Shown piece after piece: positions 1 to 7,545 of a stretch of DNA of 15,829 nt; positions within the stretch are counted from its first letter, which is position 1; the number at the start of each line of letters is the position of its first letter. The DNA comes from Oceanicaulis sp. (GTDB lineage Bacteria > Pseudomonadota > Alphaproteobacteria > Caulobacterales > Maricaulaceae), in contig RKRX01000212.1 of the NCBI GenBank assembly GCA_007571185.1, forward strand, positions 1-15,829. The letters are read 5' to 3'. The notes under the pieces were generated by a model, which was not told the origin of the DNA, searched no databases, and was given only the letters and a program-made list of their open reading frames with translations. Both the position numbers and the translations under genes were made by a program.

Positions 1-92
1 ACTGTTAGATTTGTGTCTGTTGATACAGAGAACTTTAAGATTTTCCAAAATTGCTAATTTCTGATACTCGTTCACACAGCGACATATACTAC
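1..92. other. AT-rich flank downstream of pccB, no gene seen
   Basis: No supported coding region. By hand count the first 60 bases hold 17 G or C (about 28%), far below the neighbouring genes. A short weak stem (TCTGT/ACAGA) lies here but has no adjacent T-run, so I do not call a terminator for the pccB unit. Confidence 0.5.
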
Positions 93-1625
93 CTAAAGCG
101 GAATATTGTCGTGCTTTTTCCAAGGGTTGGCCAGTTCTTTATTGCGTAGAGTGCGTAAGGCCCTGATCAAACGGTAGCGCGTATTGCGCGGTTGGATCAC
201 ATCATCAAGGAAGCCTCGTGAAGCCGCTATGAAAGGATTGGCGAAGCGATCTTCATATTCCCTGACGTGCTCGGCCATTTTTTCGTCATCGCCAAGATCC
301 TTGCGGTGGATGATTTCTGCGGCGCCCTTGGCGCCCATCACTGCGATCTCCGCCCGGGGCCATGCATAATTGATATCGCCGCGCAAATGCTTGGAAGCCA
401 TCACGTCATAGGCGCCGCCATAGGCTTTGCGGATGATGACGGTAAGCTTGGGCACTGTAGCTTCGGCATAGGCAAACAGCAATTTTGCACCATGCTTGAT
501 CAACCCGCCATACTCTTGCTTGACACCTGGTAGGAAGCCCGGCACATCCACAAAAGTGATGAGCGGGATTCCAAACGCATCACAGAAGCGTACAAACCGG
601 CCCGCCTTCTTGGAGGCGTCAATGTCCAGAACGCCCGCCAGAGAGAGCGGCTGGTTGGCCACAAAACCCACAGTCCGCCCTTCCAGACGACCAAAACCGA
701 CCACGATATTGGTCGCATAATCGGGAGCGATCTCGAAGACATCGCCCTCATCGGCCACCTTCCCGATCAACTCCTTGATATCATAAGGTTTATTGGGATT
801 TGCCGGCGCCAAAGTGTCCAGCGACGACTCCTGTCGACCGGCAGAATCGAACACCTTGCGGACTGGAGGAGTCTCACGGTTGGACAAGGGCAGGAAGTCG
901 ATCAGACGACGGACCTGGATAAGCGCCTCGATATCGTTTTCAAACGCGCCTTCGGCCACGCCCGATCTTCTGGCATGCACCGACGCCCCGCCCAGCTCTT
1001 CATGGGTGACGATCTCATTGGTGACCGTTTTCACCACATCGGGGCCGGTCACGTACATGTAGGACGTGTCCTTCACCATGAAGATGAAATCGGTGATGGC
1101 AGGTGAGTACACATCCCCACCCGCACACGGACCCATAATGACAGATATCTGTGGGATCACGCCTGAAGCCAGAGTATTGCGCTGAAATATCTCGGCATAG
1201 CCGCCGAGCGCGTCCACACCTTCCTGGATACGAGCGCCGCCAGCATCAAACAGGCCGATGATCGGCGCGCCATTTTTCAGCGCCGCATCCTGCACCTTGC
1301 AAATCTTGCGGGCATGGGCCGCTGACAGTGAACCGCCGAACACGGTGAAATCTTTGGCGAATACATAGACCAGACGGCCATTGACAGCACCCGATCCTGT
1401 CACCACGCCATCGCCGGGAATCTTCCTATCGGCCATGCCGAACTCGGTGCAGTCGTGTTCGACGAACATATCGAACTCTTCAAAACTATCCTTATCCAAC
1501 AGTACGTCCAGACGCTCCCGCGCAGTAAGTTTACCCTTTTGATGCTGGGCGGCAATTCGTTTCTCGCCACCCCCAATACGAGCGGCTTCACGTTTAGCCT
1601 TGAGCTGTTCAAGGACGGATTTCAT
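93..1625 (-). CDS. pccB: Propionyl-CoA carboxylase beta chain (carboxyltransferase subunit)
   Basis: Transfers carboxyl from carboxybiotin on the alpha subunit to propionyl-CoA, giving methylmalonyl-CoA in the cytosol (propionate, odd-chain and branched amino acid breakdown). The 510 residues match the family's usual size. The two crotonase-like halves are visible: [11 protein letters not shown] (residues 127–137) in the N-half, and VDVPGFLPG (359–367) plus [15 protein letters not shown] (400–414) in the C-half. Asp407 in GGAYDV is the position that favours propionyl- over acetyl-CoA in actinobacterial PccB (family knowledge). A GTG three codons upstream (1634) is possible, but it overlaps the ribosome site. 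GGGGAG at 1634–1639 lies 8 nt from the ATG at 1625, so I chose that ATG. Last gene of the rluC–HAD–ATP12–pccB unit, 60 nt after ATP12. The alpha subunit is not in the window. Confidence 0.95.
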   Translation of the reverse strand: MKSVLEQLKAKREAARIGGGEKRIAAQHQKGKLTARERLDVLLDKDSFEEFDMFVEHDCTEFGMADRKIPGDGVVTGSGAVNGRLVYVFAKDFTVFGGSLSAAHARKICKVQDAALKNGAPIIGLFDAGGARIQEGVDALGGYAEIFQRNTLASGVIPQISVIMGPCAGGDVYSPAITDFIFMVKDTSYMYVTGPDVVKTVTNEIVTHEELGGASVHARRSGVAEGAFENDIEALIQVRRLIDFLPLSNRETPPVRKVFDSAGRQESSLDTLAPANPNKPYDIKELIGKVADEGDVFEIAPDYATNIVVGFGRLEGRTVGFVANQPLSLAGVLDIDASKKAGRFVRFCDAFGIPLITFVDVPGFLPGVKQEYGGLIKHGAKLLFAYAEATVPKLTVIIRKAYGGAYDVMASKHLRGDINYAWPRAEIAVMGAKGAAEIIHRKDLGDDEKMAEHVREYEDRFANPFIAASRGFLDDVIQPRNTRYRLIRALRTLRNKELANPWKKHDNIPL

Positions 1626-1685
1626 CAGCTTCACTCCCCAAGAATGTTTTCCGCTTGCTGGCGCCGCTTCGCAATCGAGTGCAAA

Positions 1686-2438
1686 TCAGCGCCCGAGGCG
1701 AACCCTGACCTTATCGCACATACGCATCACACGCTCACAGGCCAGAAGGTCGTGCTTTTTAGCGGACTCAGCTTCGGCAGCTTTCATATCCTTGCCCCAG
1801 CGTTCGATCTGATGGTTCTCATCCACGCGTGAAGCGGTCCAGACCGCCTCGCCATCGGCTTCCGCTTCCAGAAGAGCGAAGGCGAGAATGGCCGAACCGA
1901 GAATCGGCACAGCACTCACCAACGCGGTCAGACTCAGATTATCCTGGGCCAGCGCTCTGGCTTTCAGCGCAGCGATGGAAGTTTCGGGCTGTTCCAGCGC
2001 CAGCGGAGTCACCGCCGATTTCAGCGGTGCGTTCAATATGGTGTCCGCCCAGTCCAGATAAGGATCCCACAACTGGGCCTGACGGGTGGCCAATGACGCA
2101 TCATCAGAGCGATGGCTAAGCAGATCGGTGCGGCCATATCTGGAGATTTCTTCGGCCGCTTCCGTACGCATATCCGCCATGTGATCGAGCGCCACGTGCA
2201 GGATGCGGGTGATGGGCATGGTAAACGGGTTAACCACGTCCTTCTGAGCCTCCCATTCCGCCGCTACGGCTCGGGCTAGGTTCTCGTTGGGAACTCTAAG
2301 CTCACGCTTGCCTGGAGTCGTCACCGTCCGCCCGTCCAGCACGATCGCCCAATCGCCTTCACCGTCCGCTACGGACACCTTCCCATAAAAGCGCCCAGGC
2401 AGTTTGCGTTTTTCTGCTTCAGCTGCTGACAGGCTCAT
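1686..2438 (-). CDS. ATP12 family F1-ATPase assembly chaperone
   Basis: 250 residues. Bacterial homologue of mitochondrial Atp12, which binds free F1 alpha subunit and helps form the alpha3beta3 hexamer of ATP synthase in the cytosol. Typical features are the N-terminal RFYGKVSV segment, the DGRTVTTPGKREL block (about residues 35–47), the AAEWEAQ stretch, the MPITRILHVALDHM motif, and the helical C-terminal half with SRYGRTDLLSHR. A GTG codon lies one codon upstream, but the ATG at 2438 shares its A with the TGA stop of the HAD gene (TGATG), so translational coupling makes this ATG the likely start. The neighbourhood of rluC, a HAD phosphatase and ATP12 is, to my knowledge, common in alphaproteobacteria. 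Nothing looks broken. Confidence 0.9.
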   Translation of the reverse strand: MSLSAAEAEKRKLPGRFYGKVSVADGEGDWAIVLDGRTVTTPGKRELRVPNENLARAVAAEWEAQKDVVNPFTMPITRILHVALDHMADMRTEAAEEISRYGRTDLLSHRSDDASLATRQAQLWDPYLDWADTILNAPLKSAVTPLALEQPETSIAALKARALAQDNLSLTALVSAVPILGSAILAFALLEAEADGEAVWTASRVDENHQIERWGKDMKAAEAESAKKHDLLACERVMRMCDKVRVRLGR

Positions 2439-3124
2439 CACGTGGACGCTCCGTTATGGCCAAACTTATCCAGAGCAGCATTCAACTGAGCAAATTTATC
2501 ATGGATGGAATGGGCGCCGCCCTCGGCGATCTCCTCAGGCGTATGAAATCCCCAGGTCACGCCCAGCGCGTGGATTTTCGCCGCCCGCGCCATCAGCATG
2601 TCCCAGCGGGTATCCCCGATCATCACCGTGCGTGAGCGGTCCACCCCGGTTTCACGCATGGCGTCCAGCACCATGCGCGGATCAGGCTTGCCAGCCCCAT
2701 GATCGACAGTCTGAAAGGTCTGGAAGTATTTGTGCAGGTTGTGATGGGTGAACACGGTGTCGAGCCCGCGCCGGTTTTTTCCGGTCGCCACGCCCAGCAG
2801 CCAGCCTTCATCGGCCAACCGTTCCACTGTCTCCCGCGCCCCTGTGTAAAGCGGTTCCGAAAAATCGTTCTCAGCCCGCATCTGCACGAAAGCTTGCCTG
2901 TAGAATCCGGCCAGCTCAGGGATGTTCTCGGCCGGATAATCGTCTGGCGCCAGATATAACATCGCCTCGGTCAGTTCCAGCCCGACGATCATGCGCACCT
3001 TGTCATAGGATGTCTCATCCAGCCCGGCGCGCTGGAAGGCGCGGTTTATCGCCCGGTGGATGATCTCGCGACTATCCACCAGCGTGCCATCCACATCAAA
3101 AATAGCGAGCTTGAGATCCTTCAT
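2438..3124 (-). CDS. HAD-superfamily phosphatase, phosphoglycolate phosphatase-like
   Basis: 228 residues, cytosolic. All four HAD motifs are visible: motif I DVDGT with nucleophile Asp10 and acid/base Asp12, motif II Thr114 in GVATGKNRRG, motif III Lys146 in GAGKPDPR, and motif IV GDTRWD with Asp171 and Asp175 for Mg2+. The helical cap between residues about 15 and 85 is the type seen in phosphoglycolate phosphatase and pyrophosphatase PpaX. The substrate cannot be fixed from sequence. Its ATG overlaps the rluC stop as ATGA (4 nt), and its own stop overlaps the ATP12 start, so it sits in the middle of a translationally coupled string. Annotated homologues in this context are usually called HAD-IA hydrolase. 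I leave the symbol blank for that reason. Confidence 0.88.
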   Translation of the reverse strand: MKDLKLAIFDVDGTLVDSREIIHRAINRAFQRAGLDETSYDKVRMIVGLELTEAMLYLAPDDYPAENIPELAGFYRQAFVQMRAENDFSEPLYTGARETVERLADEGWLLGVATGKNRRGLDTVFTHHNLHKYFQTFQTVDHGAGKPDPRMVLDAMRETGVDRSRTVMIGDTRWDMLMARAAKIHALGVTWGFHTPEEIAEGGAHSIHDKFAQLNAALDKFGHNGAST

Positions 3125-4098
3125 AGCAGCGCCGCTTCAACCCGCATAAGGTTATCGTCCTGATTAAAGCCCAGTGCAGCGAAACTATCAGCCATATGCT
3201 CGGGCAAGCGTGCCTCCAGAACCAGCGGTTTCAGGCCCTCGCGGGGGATTTCCAGCTTGCGCGCATGCAGGTGCAGTTTGCGGGACAGGCCCTCAGGATC
3301 AGGAATATTACAGGTGTATTTTCCATCCCCTAGAATGGAATGGCCTATGGCCTGCATGTGCACGCGCAATTGATGAGTGCGCCCGGTTTCAGGTCGTAGC
3401 ACCACCCAGCTTGCCCGCCGACCGGCATTGTCGGCCACTGCATAGCGGGTCAACACATGCCGGGCCCCTGCCTCGCCGTGACGGGCGCCAACCATCAGCT
3501 CGCGCCCACCCTCCATAGCCTTCTTCATGAATCCTGCGACCTCACCCGCCCGCGGATTGGGCAATCCTAGGCAAACAGCCCAATATGTTTTCCGCAGATC
3601 GCGAATCTGGAACAAGCGGGAGAGTGTCCTGGCGCTCCGGGCGGTTTTCGCCGCCACCAGAACCCCGGAAGTGTCTTTATCCAGCCGGTGCACCAGGCGA
3701 GGTTGTTGTTCACCCTTGCCAAAAGCTCGCAAAAGATGGTCCACATGACGGGTGATTTTCGACCCGCCCTGCACTGCCAGCCCAGCGGGCTTGTTCAACG
3801 CGATCAATGTCCTGTCCTCATGGATCACCAGCGAGCGGATAAAATCCGCATCCTTATGCGTGATCGATGTCCCTTCTGTTTGTTTGTCGGAATCAGGCAT
3901 GGGGGGCACGCGCACCGACTGACCCGCGCTCAGGCGCTGATTGCTCCTGACCCGACCGCCATCTACACGAATCTGTCCCTTGCGCAGCAATTTCTCGATC
4001 ATGTTGTGGCTGATATGGGAGAAATGCTTCCTGAACCAGCGGGTGACGCGCATCCCGTCTTCATCATGGGTCACTTGCACGGTTTGAACGCCGCTCAC
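3121..4098 (-). CDS. rluC: 23S rRNA pseudouridine synthase, RluC/RluD type
   Basis: 325 residues. Isomerises specific uridines in 23S rRNA to pseudouridine; the E. coli RluC sites are 955, 2504 and 2580 (family knowledge; exact sites here are unknown). The N-terminal S4 RNA-binding domain spans about residues 16–70 (MIEKLLRKGQIRVDGGRV). The catalytic domain has HRLDKDTSG with catalytic Asp140, then RPETGRTHQLRVH and the GDGKY block. The open frame runs 24 codons further up to a TTG at 4170, but that stretch has no family similarity. GTG at 4098 gives the usual VSGVQTV start, though its ribosome site is weak. It heads the four-gene unit and its stop overlaps the HAD start by 4 nt. The loop after the S4 domain reads VTRW where LDRW is usual, a small divergence. 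Confidence 0.92.
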   Translation of the reverse strand: MSGVQTVQVTHDEDGMRVTRWFRKHFSHISHNMIEKLLRKGQIRVDGGRVRSNQRLSAGQSVRVPPMPDSDKQTEGTSITHKDADFIRSLVIHEDRTLIALNKPAGLAVQGGSKITRHVDHLLRAFGKGEQQPRLVHRLDKDTSGVLVAAKTARSARTLSRLFQIRDLRKTYWAVCLGLPNPRAGEVAGFMKKAMEGGRELMVGARHGEAGARHVLTRYAVADNAGRRASWVVLRPETGRTHQLRVHMQAIGHSILGDGKYTCNIPDPEGLSRKLHLHARKLEIPREGLKPLVLEARLPEHMADSFAALGFNQDDNLMRVEAALL

Positions 4099-4236
4099 GA
4101 CACAAACGCTTTTCGGGCGATCATCAGGCTCTCCCTCACCGCGGTGACACTCGGAACCGGAATGATGCAAGCGGGCCTGCTTCCGGTATCCAGGATTTGC
4201 GTTCCATCAGGATCACCAGGACGAGTGGAAACATAC

Positions 4237-4392
4237 TCATCGTGGTGAACGCATCTGGAAACCCGGTCCGGCGGCGCCCTGAACTTCGGCGATGTCAGAC
4301 TTACCCGCCAGCAAGCTCTTCAGCCGAATCTCCGCCTGAGTGACGAAACTCCATATCGCTTCCATCACGCGCTCGCGCTGCAGGAAGCACAT
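4237..4392 (-). CDS. Doubtful small hypothetical ORF (51 aa)
   Basis: ATG to TGA in the spacer upstream of rluC, starting MCFLQRERVMEAIWSF and ending GFQMRSPR. The codons end mostly in G or C, as in the real genes here, and the middle (residues about 8–35) looks like an amphipathic helix. Against it: no ribosome site precedes the ATG, a stop codon lies only five codons upstream, and I recognise no family. It could be a small gene, a decayed remnant, or chance. Its TGA overlaps an ATG of another 34-codon frame that looks non-coding. Confidence 0.25.
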   Translation of the reverse strand: MCFLQRERVMEAIWSFVTQAEIRLKSLLAGKSDIAEVQGAAGPGFQMRSPR

Positions 4393-4448
4393 ATTGCATG
4401 GGACACAGGATTAAGCGCGTACGCGCGCCAGCGCAAGGAGGATAGACG

Positions 4449-4472
4449 CCCGGGTAGATTAAGTAACCCGGG
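4449..4472. other. GC-rich stem-loop after rne
   Basis: CCCGGGT at 4449–4455 pairs with ACCCGGG at 4466–4472 around a 10-nt loop. It lies about 90 nt past the rne stop. No T-run follows on the minus strand, so as an rne terminator it would have to be an imperfect or Rho-assisted one, or a 3' end barrier. On the plus strand a T5 run comes 9 nt later, too far for a standard terminator. Confidence 0.4.
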
Positions 4473-4562
4473 GGTTGGGAATTTTTGTGAGAGTTCAGCT
4501 ATCGGGCTGTACACCTTGTTTCTTCACTACATCTCTAAAAACTGGTGCAGGTATTTAGTCAG

Positions 4563-7016
4563 TTAATCCTCCGGCGCTGACCGGGGTTCAGATCGGTCCA
4601 AGCCGAAAAACTTACCAGACCGCTGCCACCAGCCGCTTTTTCGAGGGCGACCCGATTTGTTCTCAGTGTCAGAATCCGTTGCCTCAGGTTGGGCCGGGGC
4701 GTCTTGAGTGGGGGCATGGGTAGCTTCAGCTTCGGGTGGAGCCGGGGTATTTTTGGCGATTTCAGCTTTCTTGTGATGCGTCCGGCGTCCGGGTTTGTCT
4801 TCGAGCCCGGTTTCAGAGTCTGTGTCAGGGGTTCTGGCTTTATGCGCCATATCCCCGGCTCCGAGTTCGGTCCTGCGGCGGCGGCGGCGCTTGGGTGTGG
4901 CGGGCGCTTTTTCTACAGCGGTCTCTTCGACCTCAGCTGGAGCCGGCGCCAGGGTTTTATCCACGACAGCAGCTTCGGCGTCCTTTTCGAGGGTTTTGGC
5001 CCAGGCATTGACCATTTCCTTGCGGGGACGGGGGGTGCAACTTGGTTTGGCGAGGTTGTCTTCGGGAGCGATGAGTGCGTCTCCGAAAGGATCAATCACC
5101 TGCAGACCCTCCACATCGGCGTCAGAATTCCCTTGATCATCGGTAGGTGCAGTCTCACCCTGGGCGGCTTCGACAATGCTCAAAGCGGCCTGGGCCTCTT
5201 TATCGTGCCTGTGACGATTACGACCGCCTCGACACCCCCGGCGACGACGTTTCTTGACCCCTTCCTCTTTCATTTCATCGGATTCGCCGTCAACCGGCGG
5301 GGGCTCACGCGGTTCGGAGGATTCTTCGACTGCTACAGTGCTTTCACCGGTCACCGGCGCCTCGGCCCGGACGGCCTGTGCCTGCGCGCGCGCAGCTTCA
5401 CGGCGGCTTTCCAGACGTTCCAATGTGCAGGCCGGGCGGTTCAGCGTGTCATCAGCAGTGACACGGACATCAAGATCATGGCGCGCGCCGATGGTCGTGA
5501 GATGGTCGCGTTTGTCGTTGAGAAGATATAACGCCACGTCTAGCGGGCAGACCAGCCTGATCTTGGAAGTGCGATTGCGCACGCCTTCCTCTTCCAGGGT
5601 GCGCAGAGCGACCAGCGCGCTGGATTCGACTGAGCGAACATAGCCCCTGCCCTGACAATGCACACACACATCGGTAGAACCTTCCACCAGTGAGGTGCGC
5701 CGACGCTGACGGCTCATCTCCATCAGACCGAACTGAGATATTCGACTTGTTTGAAGCCGGGCGCGATCCTTTTTCAGTGCGTCCCTCATTGTCTTCTCGA
5801 CGGCGCGAACATTCTTGTTCTCATCCATATCGATGAAATCAATAACCAGAAGACCGGCCAGATCGCGCAGGCGTATCTGATGTGCAATTTCTTCCGCCGC
5901 TTCCATGTTTGTCTTCAGCGCAGTCTGCTCAATATCGCGTTCTTTGGTGGCTTTGCCTGAATTGACGTCGATTGAGACCAGCGCTTCAGTTGGATTGATC
6001 ACGATATAGCCGCCCGATTTGAGTTGGGCGATTGGCGAATGGATCGCTTCAAGCTGGCTTTCCACCTGATGACGGAGGAAGAGCGGTCTGGCGTCTTTAT
6101 AGTTTTGCACCCTTTTGACGTGACTGGGCATGAGCATGCGCATCAAGTCTTTGACCTCCTTGTACGCTGACTCACCTTCCACCAGCACTTCGTCAATGTC
6201 CTTGTCATAGAGATCACGGATTACCCGTTTGACCAGATTGCCTTCCTCATAGACCAGTTTGGGCGCTCTTGATTCCAGCGTGGTTTGGCGGATGTCCTCC
6301 CACAAGTGGATCAGATACTCGTAATCGCGCCTGATTTCAGCTTTGGTGCGCGCTGCGCCCGCCGTACGCACGATGAGGCCCATACCGCCGGGCACAGCCA
6401 GTTCGGACACCGCGTCTTTCAGACGCTTGCGGTCAGAAGCCCCGGTGATTTTGCGCGAAATGCCGCCGCCCTGGCCAGTATTGGGCATAAGCACGCAATA
6501 CCGGCCTGCCAGCGATAAATAGGTGGTCAGCGCCGCCCCTTTGCTGCTGCGTTCCTCCTTGACCGCCTGCACCAACAGCACCTGCCAACGCTTGATCACT
6601 TCCTGGATCTTGTACTTGCGCAGGAAGTTGCGGCGGTGGCGGAATGCTTCGTCTATCAGATCATCTTCATCGGGAGCGAGCACATTGTCATCGTCATCGC
6701 TACCCGCTTTTTCAGCCATTTCGGCCGCTATCTGTCCCTCCTGCTCGCGCAGGGCTTCGCGATCTTCATGCGGGATCTGATAGTAATCAGGGTGGATTTC
6801 GTTGAAGGCGAGAAAGCCGTGCCTGTTGCCGCCATATTCAACAAAGGCAGCCTGCAGCGAGGGTTCAACCCGGACCACTTTAGCCAGATAGATATTACCG
6901 CGAATCGGTTGTCTGGACACCGTTTCGAAATCGAATTCTTCAACTCGATTGTTGTCGATCACCACCACCCGGGTTTCCTCTGGGTAAGTGGCGTCGATCA
7001 GCATTTTGCGTGACAT
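4563..7016 (-). CDS. rne: Ribonuclease E
   Basis: 817 residues. Endonuclease that starts mRNA decay, processes rRNA and tRNA, and scaffolds the degradosome. The S1 domain (about 36–150) carries an acidic insertion (SDDDD, residues 106–110, and EDDLIDE). The RNase H/5'-sensor region (VSELAVPGGMGLIVRTAG) is followed by the DNase I-like catalytic domain with Asp350 (SIDVNSGK) and Asp393 (VIDFIDMDENKN). The zinc-link CxxC is Cys451/Cys454. From about residue 520 comes a disordered tail with basic arms (KKRRRRG, KRRRRRR) and acidic-proline stretches, ending in KSGWWQRSG, where GWW (795–797) resembles the Caulobacter PNPase-docking peptide. The frame extends 43 codons upstream, but ATG 7016 begins the conserved MSRKMLIDA and has GGAG at 7026–7029. 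Divergent from amiC. Confidence 0.95.
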   Translation of the reverse strand: MSRKMLIDATYPEETRVVVIDNNRVEEFDFETVSRQPIRGNIYLAKVVRVEPSLQAAFVEYGGNRHGFLAFNEIHPDYYQIPHEDREALREQEGQIAAEMAEKAGSDDDDNVLAPDEDDLIDEAFRHRRNFLRKYKIQEVIKRWQVLLVQAVKEERSSKGAALTTYLSLAGRYCVLMPNTGQGGGISRKITGASDRKRLKDAVSELAVPGGMGLIVRTAGAARTKAEIRRDYEYLIHLWEDIRQTTLESRAPKLVYEEGNLVKRVIRDLYDKDIDEVLVEGESAYKEVKDLMRMLMPSHVKRVQNYKDARPLFLRHQVESQLEAIHSPIAQLKSGGYIVINPTEALVSIDVNSGKATKERDIEQTALKTNMEAAEEIAHQIRLRDLAGLLVIDFIDMDENKNVRAVEKTMRDALKKDRARLQTSRISQFGLMEMSRQRRRTSLVEGSTDVCVHCQGRGYVRSVESSALVALRTLEEEGVRNRTSKIRLVCPLDVALYLLNDKRDHLTTIGARHDLDVRVTADDTLNRPACTLERLESRREAARAQAQAVRAEAPVTGESTVAVEESSEPREPPPVDGESDEMKEEGVKKRRRRGCRGGRNRHRHDKEAQAALSIVEAAQGETAPTDDQGNSDADVEGLQVIDPFGDALIAPEDNLAKPSCTPRPRKEMVNAWAKTLEKDAEAAVVDKTLAPAPAEVEETAVEKAPATPKRRRRRRTELGAGDMAHKARTPDTDSETGLEDKPGRRTHHKKAEIAKNTPAPPEAEATHAPTQDAPAQPEATDSDTENKSGRPRKSGWWQRSGKFFGLDRSEPRSAPED

Positions 7017-7050
7017 GAAAACTTGCTCCGGGCCGCGCACGGTCCATCCG

Positions 7051-7065
7051 GTTCCCCGGGGGAAC
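7051..7065 (-). promoter_or_regulatory. Hairpin in rne 5' leader, proximal
   Basis: GTTCCCC and GGGGAAC form a perfect 7-bp inverted repeat around one central base, about 35 nt upstream of the rne ATG and just before its ribosome site. E. coli rne mRNA is autoregulated through leader stem-loops cleaved by RNase E. A similar role here is inference. Confidence 0.4.
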
Positions 7066-7180
7066 AGGGGAAGATGTGCAGCAGCTATTATAGAAACGCG
7101 CCGGGTGGTGATCTGTTCCTGAAAAAAGTGATCTCGCAGCAGCAACGCGCATCATGGGTTCGTCCTTAACGAGGTCACAC

Positions 7181-7197
7181 ACCGCCGCTGCGGCGGT
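7181..7197 (-). promoter_or_regulatory. Hairpin in rne 5' leader, distal
   Basis: ACCGCCGC and GCGGCGGT form a perfect 8-bp inverted repeat with a single central base. It lies in the predicted rne leader. No T-run follows on either strand, so it is not a standard terminator. It is possibly a leader stem-loop or an operator-like dyad. Confidence 0.4.
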
Positions 7198-7361
7198 CAG
7201 GGCGCGAGGCTCGTTATTCCAAGTTCTGGGGCGCTGACAATTTTCCGAGGAGAACGTTGCGCCATATGTAAACCTGTTCTTCAGCAGAGAGTCGGCTCAG
7301 ACCAGAGCGCATCTCCGGCGAGCTCGTGCAAGCGGTGTGCAACGCGCCCTCTTCCACCCCG

Positions 7362-7390
7362 AACATAAGCACAATGTACGATAATGTCAC
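7362..7390 (-). promoter_or_regulatory. Candidate sigma-70-type promoter for rne
   Basis: Read on the minus strand: −35 GTGACA (7385–7390), a 17-nt spacer, then −10 TATGTT (7362–7367). Transcription would start near 7355, giving a leader of about 340 nt. Long leaders are known for rne in other bacteria. Motif match only. Confidence 0.4.
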
Positions 7391-7545
7391 CGAAGGAAAG
7401 CATGCTTCATCATGCCAGGCGCCAGCCAACAGCGTTGATAACCAAATCTCAAGGTGTGGAATCCAGTGTAACCTTTCATGAAGCTTCTGTGTCGCCATGA
7501 ACGGTGCAGGGCTTACTCATTCGGCAAACCTCGGGGTGCATAGTC

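Larger units (their letters stand above)
4099..4562. other. Spacer between rne and the rluC unit
   Basis: 464 bases without a confident gene. It holds a GC-rich hairpin (4449–4472), a 12-bp palindrome GCGCGTACGCGC at 4415–4426, and a doubtful 51-codon minus-strand ORF (4237–4392). The rluC promoter should be here. A weak candidate on the minus strand is TTGCGC, 17 nt, TAATCC, overlapping the palindrome. I looked for a crcB-like membrane gene, sometimes found beside rluC, and did not see one. Confidence 0.6.
7017..7545. other. Divergent regulatory region between rne and amiC
   Basis: 529 bases between the rne and amiC starts. On the minus strand it holds a candidate rne promoter (7362–7390) and two hairpins in the predicted leader. 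A 94-codon minus ORF (7214–7498) lies inside. I do not accept it, because it has no ribosome site, mixed codon use, no recognised family, and overlaps the candidate promoter. I found no convincing amiC promoter on the plus strand. Confidence 0.6.

Noticed and set aside
3688..4248. 186-codon plus-strand ORF over rluC
   Set aside because: Antisense to the conserved S4 and catalytic regions of rluC.
4449..4486. Plus-strand terminator formed by the CCCGGGT hairpin and the T5 run
   Set aside because: The T-run is 9 nt beyond the stem, and no plus-strand gene ends there.
4689..5531. 280-codon plus-strand ORF inside rne
   Set aside because: Antisense to the low-complexity RNase E tail. The Gly/Phe-rich translation is a by-product of that composition.
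7214..7498. 94-codon minus-strand ORF between rne and amiC
   Set aside because: No ribosome site, mixed codon third positions, no recognised family, and it overlaps the best rne promoter candidate.
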